A program made the position numbers and the translations under genes. A stretch of DNA of 64,000 bases, taken from Paracoccus hibiscisoli. GTDB taxonomy: Bacteria > Pseudomonadota > Alphaproteobacteria > Rhodobacterales > Rhodobacteraceae. The notes below the pieces were generated by a model. That model saw only the letters and a program-made list of their open reading frames with translations. It had not been told where the DNA came from and searched no databases. Shown here piece by piece: positions 43,757 through 52,141 of the stretch. Each line of letters begins with the position of its first letter. The first letter of the stretch is position 1. The stretch spans positions 32,188 to 96,187 of the forward strand of contig NZ_SUNH01000019.1 in NCBI RefSeq assembly GCF_005048265.1, read 5' to 3'.

Positions 43757-43786
43757 ATCGGGGCGGGCGACGTCACCTGCCCCGAT
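43757..43786. terminator. Bidirectional hairpin between convergent genes
   Basis: An 11-bp stem (ATCGGGGCGGG / CCTGCCCCGAT, one G-T pair) with an 8-nt loop lies 15 nt after the chemoreceptor stop and 14 nt from the stop of the convergent gene. There is no clear T-tract. The position and symmetry suggest that it serves both transcripts. Confidence 0.6.
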
Positions 43787-43799
43787 CTGCCCACCGGCC

Positions 43800-45248
43800 C
43801 TAGGCCGATGCGCGGACCGGTCGGATGATCCAGGCCAGAAGGTGTCGCGACACCTCTGCGCGCAACTGGCGGTCATTGCCCGCCAGCTCGGTCTCCAGCG
43901 AGAACAGGTCGGTCGCGTCGAGATATTCGACAAAGCGGTACATCTCGGCGCTGCCATTGCCCCTCTTGAGGCCCTTGTAGACGGCCTTGAAGGCCGAGCG
44001 CGCCTCGTCATTCAGCAGCGACCAGACAAAGCCGGTCATGATGTCCTGACGCCATTCGGGAAAGTTCGCCTCGGCGTGGCGGACAGCCTCGACGGCAAGA
44101 CGGCGGGCCTCGGGCAGGCCGGGTTCGGCACCCTCATCGTGCAGCTGTCGGGTGGCGGCGGTGAAATGATCGACCGCCTTCCTCCAGAAATCACCCAGGT
44201 CGGGGGCGATCTTGTGCAGGCCGTGCAGGCGTGAGTTGGTGATGCGGTTGGCGGTGACCAGAAACCTCAGATGATCGGGTGCGATCCGGTCGCCCGGAGT
44301 GGCCATGATCTGGTTCAGCTGCTCCTCGAGGACAGAGTCGGGCGTGGTTTCCGCATGCAGGGGCAGCGGCTCGTCCGGGGTCAGGTTGCGCAGCAAGGGC
44401 CGCGCCTCGTTGATGTGGGCATCGGCGCGCGCGAAGAAATCATCAGGCAGCGCGCGGGCTGCGATCAGAGAGACATAGCCGATATGGGTATGCAGCCGCG
44501 GAACGTGGCGGTTGCGCTGCCGGACGCTTTCCGAGGCGTTCACCGCCCCCGCATTCGAGAAATCAAAGTAATGCGCCCCAGTCTGATGCGCGAGGATCGA
44601 GCCCACCGACTGATCGTGCCGGTGGTCGCGGAATTGTGGATGGGTCGGCTTCAACTCGTCGGGCTGGTCGGTCAGCACCCGCGGATCGCGACAGTACTCC
44701 AGCCAGCGCTCCAGAAAGTCGAAGCTGGCCTTGGAGGGCATGAACAGCAGCGGTCCCGCGCAGACCTGGGCGGCGCGGCGCATCTCGTCGCTGTCGGCGT
44801 CCATGACGACGAAGGCATCGCGCTTCGTGTATTCGCCCTGAACCTGCCAAGCGCCGATGAAGCCGTGGATGAAGCGGTTCGGCGTCATCGCGCACAGTTC
44901 GGTCGCGGCATGGGGAAAGCAGGGGAATTGCCGGAACGCCCCTCGTTCATAGCGCCCGGCATCGTTGTAGATCACGATGTCATCGGGGCCGCATTCCCTC
45001 AGCTTGCGCAGGATGATCCACGGTTTCCACAACCAATAGCCGGCGCCGCGCGGCTGCTCCAGGATAAAGCGGTTCTCCTCCCAGAAGGGGGTCTGGCGCA
45101 GCTCGGCCTCGGTGACGTGGCTGGCGCTGTCGAAACCGACCGCCAGGGCAGAATCGTAATAGTCTTGGGCATTGGTTGAAAAGGGCTGGGTCCCGTTGGA
45201 GTAGACCAGGAAATGGGCCTGCTTGATCCGACTGTTGCCGCGCCGCAT
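43800..45248 (-). CDS. Putative glycosyltransferase, family not identified
   Basis: A 482-residue protein starting at 45248 after AAGGAAG; the open frame continues upstream to 46916 but only as a shadow of the helicase gene. Residues about 60-105 (PRGAGYWLWKPWIILRKLRE, then DDIVIYNDAGRY) resemble a nucleotide-sugar-binding region of bacterial surface-glycan transferases, with YNDAG in the place of a DxD metal site. Residues 105-280 continue this domain (FIGAWQVQGEYTKRDAFVVMDAD...HRHDQSVGSILAHQ). The C-terminal 200 residues are helical and unrecognised. It stands alone, convergent with the chemoreceptor gene. Function is inferred from weak motif similarity. Confidence 0.6.
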   Translation of the reverse strand: MRRGNSRIKQAHFLVYSNGTQPFSTNAQDYYDSALAVGFDSASHVTEAELRQTPFWEENRFILEQPRGAGYWLWKPWIILRKLRECGPDDIVIYNDAGRYERGAFRQFPCFPHAATELCAMTPNRFIHGFIGAWQVQGEYTKRDAFVVMDADSDEMRRAAQVCAGPLLFMPSKASFDFLERWLEYCRDPRVLTDQPDELKPTHPQFRDHRHDQSVGSILAHQTGAHYFDFSNAGAVNASESVRQRNRHVPRLHTHIGYVSLIAARALPDDFFARADAHINEARPLLRNLTPDEPLPLHAETTPDSVLEEQLNQIMATPGDRIAPDHLRFLVTANRITNSRLHGLHKIAPDLGDFWRKAVDHFTAATRQLHDEGAEPGLPEARRLAVEAVRHAEANFPEWRQDIMTGFVWSLLNDEARSAFKAVYKGLKRGNGSAEMYRFVEYLDATDLFSLETELAGNDRQLRAEVSRHLLAWIIRPVRASA

Positions 45249-45674
45249 GAGACTTCCTTTGTACTGCGCCCGTTCCCAGGCAAAAATGGTGACATCGCAA
45301 AGGAGCCCGACCCCGACCGCTGGGTGCAGCCAGCCATAACTGACTGCTTTTGCCGAACAGTTTCCCGATTCTGAAACAGCATACCGCCACAGTGGTTTAC
45401 ACGTCACATCATTTGCACCAAGGGCCGTCAGCCTGCTGAAACATTGCCCCGAACCTTGGCCCCGAGGTCCTTCCGCGCGATACCGGTTGGCCGGGCGGTG
45501 CCGGGGTCTGGGTCGCAATCGGGGCCAAAAGGCGTCGTAGAAGGGGGCCGGGCTGTCTCGAAGCACTCTAAGAAAGCCGTGTTTTGTGTCTGGAATCCCT
45601 CGTCTTTGCCAAACGTTGCGGTTATGTTCCTGTCTCTGCCCCCCGCGATGATGCGCAATGACAAGAGCCGGCCC
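45249..45674. other. Divergent intergenic region, no gene seen
   Basis: 426 nt between the divergent glycosyltransferase-like and helicase genes. An in-frame extension of the helicase to 45444 exists but lacks a ribosome site and its sequence (for example SQSGPKGVVEGG) is not family-like. Parts near 45270-45440 are less GC-rich and probably hold both promoters, which I cannot resolve. Confidence 0.4.
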
Positions 45675-48600
45675 ATGACCCAAGCCCTGACCCGCACCCT
45701 GGATGCCGCCCGCCGCAAGCTGCTGGAGACGGGGACCCGGAACCGCCTGATCCATGTCAACCGCGACAATCAGCGCGCCAATTGCCTGAATATCATCCAC
45801 GAACGCAGCGACGAGATCTGGCGCCTGCTGCGCCTGCAGGGCAAGCGGATGCGCTTTCGCGCGATGGGCTGCGACACCGCGACCCCCGACGGCGTCCTGC
45901 TGTTGGCCGCGCCGGGCGCGGAGGCCGTGACCGACAGCCAGTTGGAGACCCCCATGGGCCCCGAGGCGCTGGCCCGGCGCCTGCTGCGCCTGTCGCATGA
46001 CGCGCGCACCGCCGAGGAGGAGCAGGGGCTGAACGTCCTTTATCTGGCGATGGGGTTTCTGCGCTGGCGCGAGGCGCCCGGATCGCAGGTGCTGCGCGAG
46101 GCGCCGCTGATCCTGCTGCCGGTGCAGCTGGTCCGCAACGAGCGCAGCTCGACCTTCGATCTGTGCGCCCGGGAGGATGACCTGGCCGCCAACCTGCCGC
46201 TGCAGGAGCGTCTGCGCCAGGATTTCGGCATCCACCTGCCCGAGATCGACGAGACCGAGACCTGGACCCCCGGCGACTATCTGACCCGCGTCGAGGAGGC
46301 CGTGTCGGGCCAGCGCGACTGGCAGGTGGACCGCGACGGGATGCAGCTGGGGTTCTTTTCCTTTGCCAAGCTGCTGATGCACCGCGATCTGGACCCGGCC
46401 AATTGGCCCGAGGGGTCGTTCGACGGCAACGCGCTGCTGGACGGGCTGCTGGCGCGGGGGTTCGCGGGCGACGCGCCGCTGTTCGGCGACCGCGACCGTC
46501 TGGACGACCGTCTGGACCCTGCGCAGATCATCCAGGTGATCGACGCGGACGCGTCCCAGACCAAGGTCATCGAGGAGGTCCGCGCGGGCGCCAGTCTGGT
46601 CGTCCAAGGCCCCCCCGGTACGGGCAAGTCGCAGACCATCACCAACATCATCGCCGCCGCCGCACATGACGGCAAGACCGTGCTGTTCGTGGCCGAAAAG
46701 ATGGCCGCGCTGTCGGTCGTCCATGACCGCCTGACCCGCGCGGGCCTGCGCGACATCTGCCTGGAGCTGCATTCGCGCAGCGCCAACAAGAAGGCCCTGG
46801 CGCAGGAGCTGGGCCGCACACTGATGGCGGGGGCGCATGCCCTGCCGCCCGCCGCCGATCCGGCGCGGCTGCGCCAGACGCGCGACCGGCTGAACGCCAT
46901 CACCGCGCTGCTGCACGACCCGCTGCCGCCCTCGGATGAGCCGCCTTTTGCGGCGATCTCAAGCATCATCGGGCTGATGGGGCAGGGCGCGCGCGCGCCC
47001 GCCATTCCGCTGGCCGGGCTGGAGGCGCTGGACGCCGCCGCCCGCGCCACCGCGCAGGAGGCCATCGCCCGCTTTGTCGCGGCGCGTGCGCGCACCGGCC
47101 CGCCCGAGGCGCATCCGTTCCGGGGCACGGGCGCGCTGGACCTGCAGCCGACCGATCTGGCGCGGCTTGGCGACGATCTGCGCGGCGCGCAGGCGGCGCT
47201 GGCGGCGGTCGGCGACCGCGCGCAGGTGGCCCAGGCCCTGGGCCGCGATGCTCCGGGCACGCTGGATCAGGCCGCGGCCCTGGCGCAGCTGCTGACGGTG
47301 CTGGCACGCGCGCCGCAAGATGCTGCTCTGCATGCCGGGGCGCTGTTCGCGGCTGCGGGCGATCCGCGTCTGGCGCAGGCGCTGCAGGCGGGCGCGGATT
47401 GGGCCACGGCACAGGCGCAGGCGCGCTTTACCCCGGCCGCGTTCGAGATCGACCCCGGCCCGCTGCGCGACGCTCTGGCGCGGGGCGTGGGGTCGGTTTT
47501 GGGGCGGTTCTTCGGGCCCTATCGCGGCGCGTCGGCGCAGCTCCGCGCGCTGCTGACGCAGGATCTGCCGCCGGATGCGGCGGGGCGGCTGGCGCTGGCC
47601 GATCAGCTGGTGGCGCTGCGCCGCCTGCGCCGGGCGCTGGCCGATGAGGAGGGCTATCTGGCCGCGACCCTGGGCGCCGCCTGGCGCGGAGAGCGGACGC
47701 CCTTTGCCGCGCTGGCGGCGGTGGCCCTGTGGCTGCGCGGCTGCGAGGGGTTCGCGGATGGCGCGGCGGTGACGCGGGCGCTGGCGGCGCTGGACGACCC
47801 GCAGGCGGCGGGCGAGGCGCTGGATCAGGCCGTCCGCGCGGCGCGGGGGGCGCTGGCGCAGGTGCGCGACCGCCTGGCGATTGGTGCGGGCGCGGCCCCC
47901 CTGGGCGACGATGCGGCGCTGGCCGATGCGCAGGCGGCGCTGTCGCGGATGGCCGGGGGGCTGGCGCGCTATGCCGAATGGGCGGATCTGGCGCGGCAGG
48001 CCGACACCGCGCGCCGCCATGGCGCGGGCGCGGTCATCGACGCGGTGGCGGCGGGGCATCTGGACCCGCAGGAGGCCGCGACAGAGTTCGCCTATGCCTG
48101 CGCCGAGGCGCGCTGGAACGCCGCCCGGCAGGCGCGGCCCGGCCTGAACGAGCTGCCGCATCTGGACCGCCACGATCTGGTGACCCTGTTCCGCCAGCTG
48201 GAGACCGAGCGGATCGAGACGACCAAGACGCTGATCCTGTCGCGCCATTTCGACCAGCTGCCGCGCGGCACCCAGGGAGAGATGGGCCTGATCCGCGGAG
48301 AGATCGCCCGCCGCCGCGGCCACAAGCCGGTGCGCTGGCTGATGGCGCATGCCGGCCCCATGGTCCAGCGCATCAAGCCGGTGATGCTGATGAGCCCGAT
48401 CTCGGTCGCGCAGTTCCTGCCGCCGGACGCGATCCGGTTCGACCTGCTGGTCATCGACGAGGCGTCGCAGATCCGCCCCGAGGACGCCTTGGGCGTCATC
48501 GCCCGCGCCCGCCAGATCGTCGTGGTGGGCGATCAGAAGCAGCTGCCGCCGACCTCGTTCTTTGACCGGCTGGTGGATGACGCCGAGGACATGGACGACC

Positions 48601-50321
48601 CCGAGGATGGCCCGCAGGGCGCGAACGTCGCCGATATGGAGAGCATCCTGTCGCTCTGCGAGGCGAGGGGCCTGCGCTCGCGGATGCTGGAATGGCATTA
48701 CCGGTCGCGCGACCCGTCGCTGATCCGGGTGTCGAATGCGGAATTCTATGACGACCGGCTGGTGCTGCCGCCCTCGCCCTTACAGCTGGACCCCGATTAC
48801 GGGCTGAAGTTCCGCCGCGTCTCGGGCGCCTATGCCGCGCGGGGCAGCGGGCAGGGCCGGGCGGGCACCAACCGGATCGAGGCCGAGGCCGTGGTCGCCG
48901 CCATGGCCGATCACGCCCGCCGCTGGCCGGGGCTGTCCCTGGGCGTGGTCGCGTTCTCCAAGGCGCAGGCCGACATGCTGACCGAGATCGCGGACGCCGC
49001 CCGCCGCCGCGACCCGGCGCTGGACGCGCTGCTGCGCGAGGGCGGGGCCGAAGACGTCTTCGTCAAGAACATCGAGAACGTGCAGGGTGACGAACGCGAC
49101 GTGATCCTGATTTCGGTGGGCTATGGCCCGTCCGAACCCGACGGCCCGCTGACGCGGATGCAGTTCGGCCCGGTGAACGGGGAGGGGGGTGAACGGCGCC
49201 TGAACGTGCTGTTTTCCCGCGCGCGCATCCGCTGCGAGGTGTTCGCCTCCTTTGATCCGGGCGATATCGACCCTGCGCGCACCACGCGGGAGGGGCCGCG
49301 TGTGCTGAAGCGGTTCCTGGACTTTGCGCAGACCGGCCTGATCGAGGAACGTCGCCCCACCGGCGCGCCCCCCGACAGCCCCTTCGAGGAGGACGTGGCC
49401 CGCGTCATCCGCGATCTGGGCTACCTGGCCGATCCGCAGGTCGGCAGCGCGGGGTTCCGCATCGATCTGGGCGTGCGTCACCCTGACAAGCCGGGACAGT
49501 ATCTGGCGGCGGTCGAATGCGACGGCGCGGCCTATCACGGGGCGCTCTGGGCGCGCGAACGCGACCGGTTGCGCCAGGATATCCTGGAGAATCTGGGCTG
49601 GCGGTTCCACCGCATCTGGAGCACCGACTGGTTCCACCGCCGCGAGGCCGAGATCGCCCGCCTAGCCCAGGCCCTGTCGGAGGCGCGCGAGGCCGCACGC
49701 GACGGCATCCGCCCGCGCGGCGCGAACCGGCTGGCCCCGTCCGAGGCGGCGGCGTCCGAACCCGCGCCGCCCCAGCCTGCCGACATGGCCCCCGATCTGG
49801 CGCATCTGTCGCTGCAGGCGCCGCCCTATTGCCGCGCGGCCCTGCCTCTGTCCGAGGCAGGAGAGCCGCATGACCAGCCTACGGCCCTGCTGGCCGATCT
49901 GGTGGCCCAGGTCATCGCCACCGAGGGGCCGGTTCATGCCGACGAGGTCGCGCGCCGTATCGCCGCGGCCTTTGGCAAGGCCCGCACCGGCAGCCGCATC
50001 AGCGACGCCGTGGCGCGCGCCGTGGCCCTGGCGCTGCGCCGCGATGACGCGCTGCTGCGGCAGGGGGCGTTCCTGATGACGCGGGCGCAGGCCGACGACC
50101 CGCCCGTGCGCGACCGCAGCGCCGAGGCCGGGCCGCTGCTCAAGGCCGCCTGCCTGCCGCCGGTCGAGATCGCCGCCGCCGCCCGCCGCGTCGCGCAGGA
50201 AAGCGGCGCGATGACCCCGGACCAGATGATCCGCGCCACCGCGCGCCTGATGGGGTTCCAGCGCGTCGGCCCTGAGCTGTCCGAGGCGATCGCGGCCGTG
50301 CTGCTGGCCGAGGCGGGGTGA
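45675..50321 (+). CDS. DUF4011-type superfamily 1 helicase with Vsr-like nuclease domain and DUF3320-like C-terminus
   Basis: A 1548-residue protein. The start MTQALTRTLDAARRKLLETGTRNRLIH is the DUF4011 entry motif. The helicase core has Walker A GPPGTGKSQTITNIIAA (about residue 312), an expanded helical insert, Walker B LVIDEASQIRPEDALG (Asp928-Glu929), VVGDQKQLPPTSFF, LEWHYRSRDPSLI, NIENVQGDERDVILIS and RLNVLFSRAR. Residues about 1245-1330 form a Vsr/MTES_1575-like nuclease: FRIDLGV (Asp1264), VECDGAAYH (Glu1281, Asp1283) and LGWRFHRIWSTDWF. A DUF3320-like region and tail follow. This architecture occurs in stand-alone antiphage or genome-integrity helicases; the role here is inference. An intact gene, flanked by IS-scarred DNA. 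Confidence 0.88.
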   Translation: MTQALTRTLDAARRKLLETGTRNRLIHVNRDNQRANCLNIIHERSDEIWRLLRLQGKRMRFRAMGCDTATPDGVLLLAAPGAEAVTDSQLETPMGPEALARRLLRLSHDARTAEEEQGLNVLYLAMGFLRWREAPGSQVLREAPLILLPVQLVRNERSSTFDLCAREDDLAANLPLQERLRQDFGIHLPEIDETETWTPGDYLTRVEEAVSGQRDWQVDRDGMQLGFFSFAKLLMHRDLDPANWPEGSFDGNALLDGLLARGFAGDAPLFGDRDRLDDRLDPAQIIQVIDADASQTKVIEEVRAGASLVVQGPPGTGKSQTITNIIAAAAHDGKTVLFVAEKMAALSVVHDRLTRAGLRDICLELHSRSANKKALAQELGRTLMAGAHALPPAADPARLRQTRDRLNAITALLHDPLPPSDEPPFAAISSIIGLMGQGARAPAIPLAGLEALDAAARATAQEAIARFVAARARTGPPEAHPFRGTGALDLQPTDLARLGDDLRGAQAALAAVGDRAQVAQALGRDAPGTLDQAAALAQLLTVLARAPQDAALHAGALFAAAGDPRLAQALQAGADWATAQAQARFTPAAFEIDPGPLRDALARGVGSVLGRFFGPYRGASAQLRALLTQDLPPDAAGRLALADQLVALRRLRRALADEEGYLAATLGAAWRGERTPFAALAAVALWLRGCEGFADGAAVTRALAALDDPQAAGEALDQAVRAARGALAQVRDRLAIGAGAAPLGDDAALADAQAALSRMAGGLARYAEWADLARQADTARRHGAGAVIDAVAAGHLDPQEAATEFAYACAEARWNAARQARPGLNELPHLDRHDLVTLFRQLETERIETTKTLILSRHFDQLPRGTQGEMGLIRGEIARRRGHKPVRWLMAHAGPMVQRIKPVMLMSPISVAQFLPPDAIRFDLLVIDEASQIRPEDALGVIARARQIVVVGDQKQLPPTSFFDRLVDDAEDMDDPEDGPQGANVADMESILSLCEARGLRSRMLEWHYRSRDPSLIRVSNAEFYDDRLVLPPSPLQLDPDYGLKFRRVSGAYAARGSGQGRAGTNRIEAEAVVAAMADHARRWPGLSLGVVAFSKAQADMLTEIADAARRRDPALDALLREGGAEDVFVKNIENVQGDERDVILISVGYGPSEPDGPLTRMQFGPVNGEGGERRLNVLFSRARIRCEVFASFDPGDIDPARTTREGPRVLKRFLDFAQTGLIEERRPTGAPPDSPFEEDVARVIRDLGYLADPQVGSAGFRIDLGVRHPDKPGQYLAAVECDGAAYHGALWARERDRLRQDILENLGWRFHRIWSTDWFHRREAEIARLAQALSEAREAARDGIRPRGANRLAPSEAAASEPAPPQPADMAPDLAHLSLQAPPYCRAALPLSEAGEPHDQPTALLADLVAQVIATEGPVHADEVARRIAAAFGKARTGSRISDAVARAVALALRRDDALLRQGAFLMTRAQADDPPVRDRSAEAGPLLKAACLPPVEIAAAARRVAQESGAMTPDQMIRATARLMGFQRVGPELSEAIAAVLLAEAG

Positions 50322-50328
50322 CGCCCGG

Positions 50329-50361
50329 GGCGCGGGCGGGGTTTTCGCGCCCGCCCGCGCC
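50329..50361 (+). terminator. Strong GC hairpin after the helicase gene
   Basis: A perfect 12-bp stem (GGCGCGGGCGGG / CCCGCCCGCGCC) with a nine-base loop starts 8 nt after the helicase stop. The stem is entirely G-C. No T-run follows, but the hairpin position is typical for a transcript end. Confidence 0.6.
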
Positions 50362-50394
50362 GGTCCGCTATTCCCCGCCGCAGCGTTTGGCAGT

Positions 50395-51054
50395 ATGGCA
50401 GGCCGCATGCGTGTGGATCTGATCATCTTCGACTGCGACGGGGTCATCGCCGACAGCGAGGTGCTGTCCGCCGAGGTCCTGATCGACCAGCTGGCCCGGC
50501 TGGACATCACCGTCACCGCCGCCGATGTGCGCCGCGATTTCCTGGGCCGCAGCTTTCCCACCGTCGTGGCCACCATCCGCGACCGCTTTGCCGTAAGCCT
50601 GCCCGCAGATTTCGAGGCGACCTATCGTGCCCGCCTGCTGGCCCGGTTCGAGACCGGCCTGCGCGCGACGCCGGGCTTTGCCGCGATGCTGGAGGGGGTG
50701 ACGCTGCCGGTCTGCGTGGCGACCTCGTCCAGCCCGCCGCGGGTGGCGCGGACGCTGGCCATCCTGGGACTGACAGCCCGGTTCGGCGCGCATGTGTTCA
50801 CCGCCAGCCAGGTGGCGCGCGGCAAGCCCGCGCCCGACCTGTTCCTGTTCGCGGCCCGCCAGATGGGCGTGGACCCGGCCCTTGCGCTGGTGATCGAGGA
50901 CAGCCAGCCCGGGCTGGAGGCCGCCCGCGCCGCCGGAATGCGGGTGCTGCATTACACCGGGGGCGCGCATCTGGCCGACCTGACCGCCCCAGAGGCGCTG
51001 ACGGACTGGTCCGATTTCCCCGCCCGCCTGGCCCGGATGCAGGTGCCCACATGA
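50395..51054 (+). CDS. HAD superfamily hydrolase (sugar phosphatase-like)
   Basis: A 219-residue HAD phosphatase of the beta-phosphoglucomutase/phosphoglycolate phosphatase subgroup. Motif I is IIFDCDGVIADSE with the nucleophilic Asp, motif II VCVATSSSPPR, the motif III Lys is in ARGKPAPDLFLFAA, and motif IV is LVIEDSQPGLEAARAAGM. ATGs at 50395 and 50407 are both possible. It overlaps the SorC-type regulator start by 4 nt, so it belongs to the polyol operon. It may remove phosphate from a toxic or dead-end sugar phosphate; substrate unknown. Confidence 0.88.
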   Translation: MAGRMRVDLIIFDCDGVIADSEVLSAEVLIDQLARLDITVTAADVRRDFLGRSFPTVVATIRDRFAVSLPADFEATYRARLLARFETGLRATPGFAAMLEGVTLPVCVATSSSPPRVARTLAILGLTARFGAHVFTASQVARGKPAPDLFLFAARQMGVDPALALVIEDSQPGLEAARAAGMRVLHYTGGAHLADLTAPEALTDWSDFPARLARMQVPT

Positions 51055-52007
51055 CCCAGAACCGCTTTACCCCCGAAACCACTCGCCTGGACGACGCGGC
51101 CCGCGCGGGCTGGCTGTACTATGTCGCGGGCAACACCCAGGACGAGATCGCGCGCAAGCTGGGCGTCAGCCGTCAGTCGGCGCAGCGCCTGGTCGCGATG
51201 GCCGTCAGCGAGCGGCTGGTCAAGGTCCGGCTGGACCACCCCATCGGGCGCTGCATGGATCTGGGTGCGGCGCTGCGCGACCGGTTCGGCCTGCTGGTGG
51301 CCGAGGTCGCGCCCTCGGACCCCGCCGCCCCCGACCTGCTGACCGGCATCGCCATCGCCGCCGCCGCGCATCTGGAGCGGGTGCTGAAATCGCCCGACCG
51401 CCGCATCGTCAGCCTGGGGACCGGGCGCAATCTGCGCGCCATGGTCGAACAGCTGCCGACGATGGCCTGCCCGCAGCATGTCGTCGTCTCGCGCCTTGGC
51501 AACATGATGGAGGACGGCTCGGCCACGCCCTACAACGCGACGATCCGGCTGGCCGAACGCATCGGCGCGCCGCATTACCCCTATCCGCTGCCCGTCCTGG
51601 CGCGCGACGCGGCAGAGCTGGCGGCGATGCAGGCCCAGCAGGCCGCGCGCAACACGATCGACCTGTGCGCGCGCGCCGACCTGTCGCTGGTGGGGATCGG
51701 GCAGATGGACATGACCGCGCCGCTGCATGTGGACGGGTTTCTGTCGGTCCCCGAAATGGAGCAGCTGCACCGCGCGGGTGCTGTGGGAGAGATCACCAGC
51801 TGGGTCTATGACGACCGGGGCCAGGTGATCGACTGCGACTTCAACCGGCGGGTGGCCTCGGCTCCGCTGCCGCGCGGGACGGACCGCCCAGTGATCGCCG
51901 TGGCCCTGGGTCAGGCTAAACTGCCCGCGATTCGGGCGGCGCTGATCGGCGGTCTGATCAACGGCCTGGTCACCTCCGAGGCGACGGCGGAACGCCTGCT
52001 GGACTGA
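51051..52007 (+). CDS. SorC/DeoR-type sugar-binding transcriptional regulator
   Basis: A 318-residue regulator. The N-terminal HTH is NTQDEIARKLGVSRQSAQRLVAMAVSERLVKV. The rest is the SorC sugar-binding domain with IVSLGTGRNLRAMVEQL, VVVSRLGNMMEDGSA and LSLVGIGQMD, a phosphosugar isomerase-like fold that binds a phosphorylated or free polyol effector. It lies directly upstream of smoE in the same direction, 134 nt away, and probably controls the smo operon through the half-sites in that gap. Confidence 0.9.
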   Translation: MTQNRFTPETTRLDDAARAGWLYYVAGNTQDEIARKLGVSRQSAQRLVAMAVSERLVKVRLDHPIGRCMDLGAALRDRFGLLVAEVAPSDPAAPDLLTGIAIAAAAHLERVLKSPDRRIVSLGTGRNLRAMVEQLPTMACPQHVVVSRLGNMMEDGSATPYNATIRLAERIGAPHYPYPLPVLARDAAELAAMQAQQAARNTIDLCARADLSLVGIGQMDMTAPLHVDGFLSVPEMEQLHRAGAVGEITSWVYDDRGQVIDCDFNRRVASAPLPRGTDRPVIAVALGQAKLPAIRAALIGGLINGLVTSEATAERLLD

Positions 52008-52066
52008 AAAATCCTGAATGATCCGAACGGTATGGCCCGACGCTGCACTGCGGCGGGGAATGGCCG

Positions 52067-52120
52067 TTGACAGAATCCTGTCCGCAGTTGAGTATATGCC
52101 CATCGGTAGGGCAAATGCCC
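52067..52120 (+). promoter_or_regulatory. smoE promoter and possible SorC-type operator
   Basis: TTGACA at 52067-52072 is a perfect -35. The best -10-like match, AGTATA (52091-52096), is 18 nt further and weak. Just downstream, three half-sites alternate: TGCCC (52097-52101), GGGCA (52109-52113) and TGCCC (52116-52120), forming overlapping inverted repeats ahead of the smoE ribosome site AAGGGAGGA. A regulator bound there would cover the transcription start. Confidence 0.5.
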
Positions 52121-52141
52121 AATCGCCAAGGGAGGACTACC

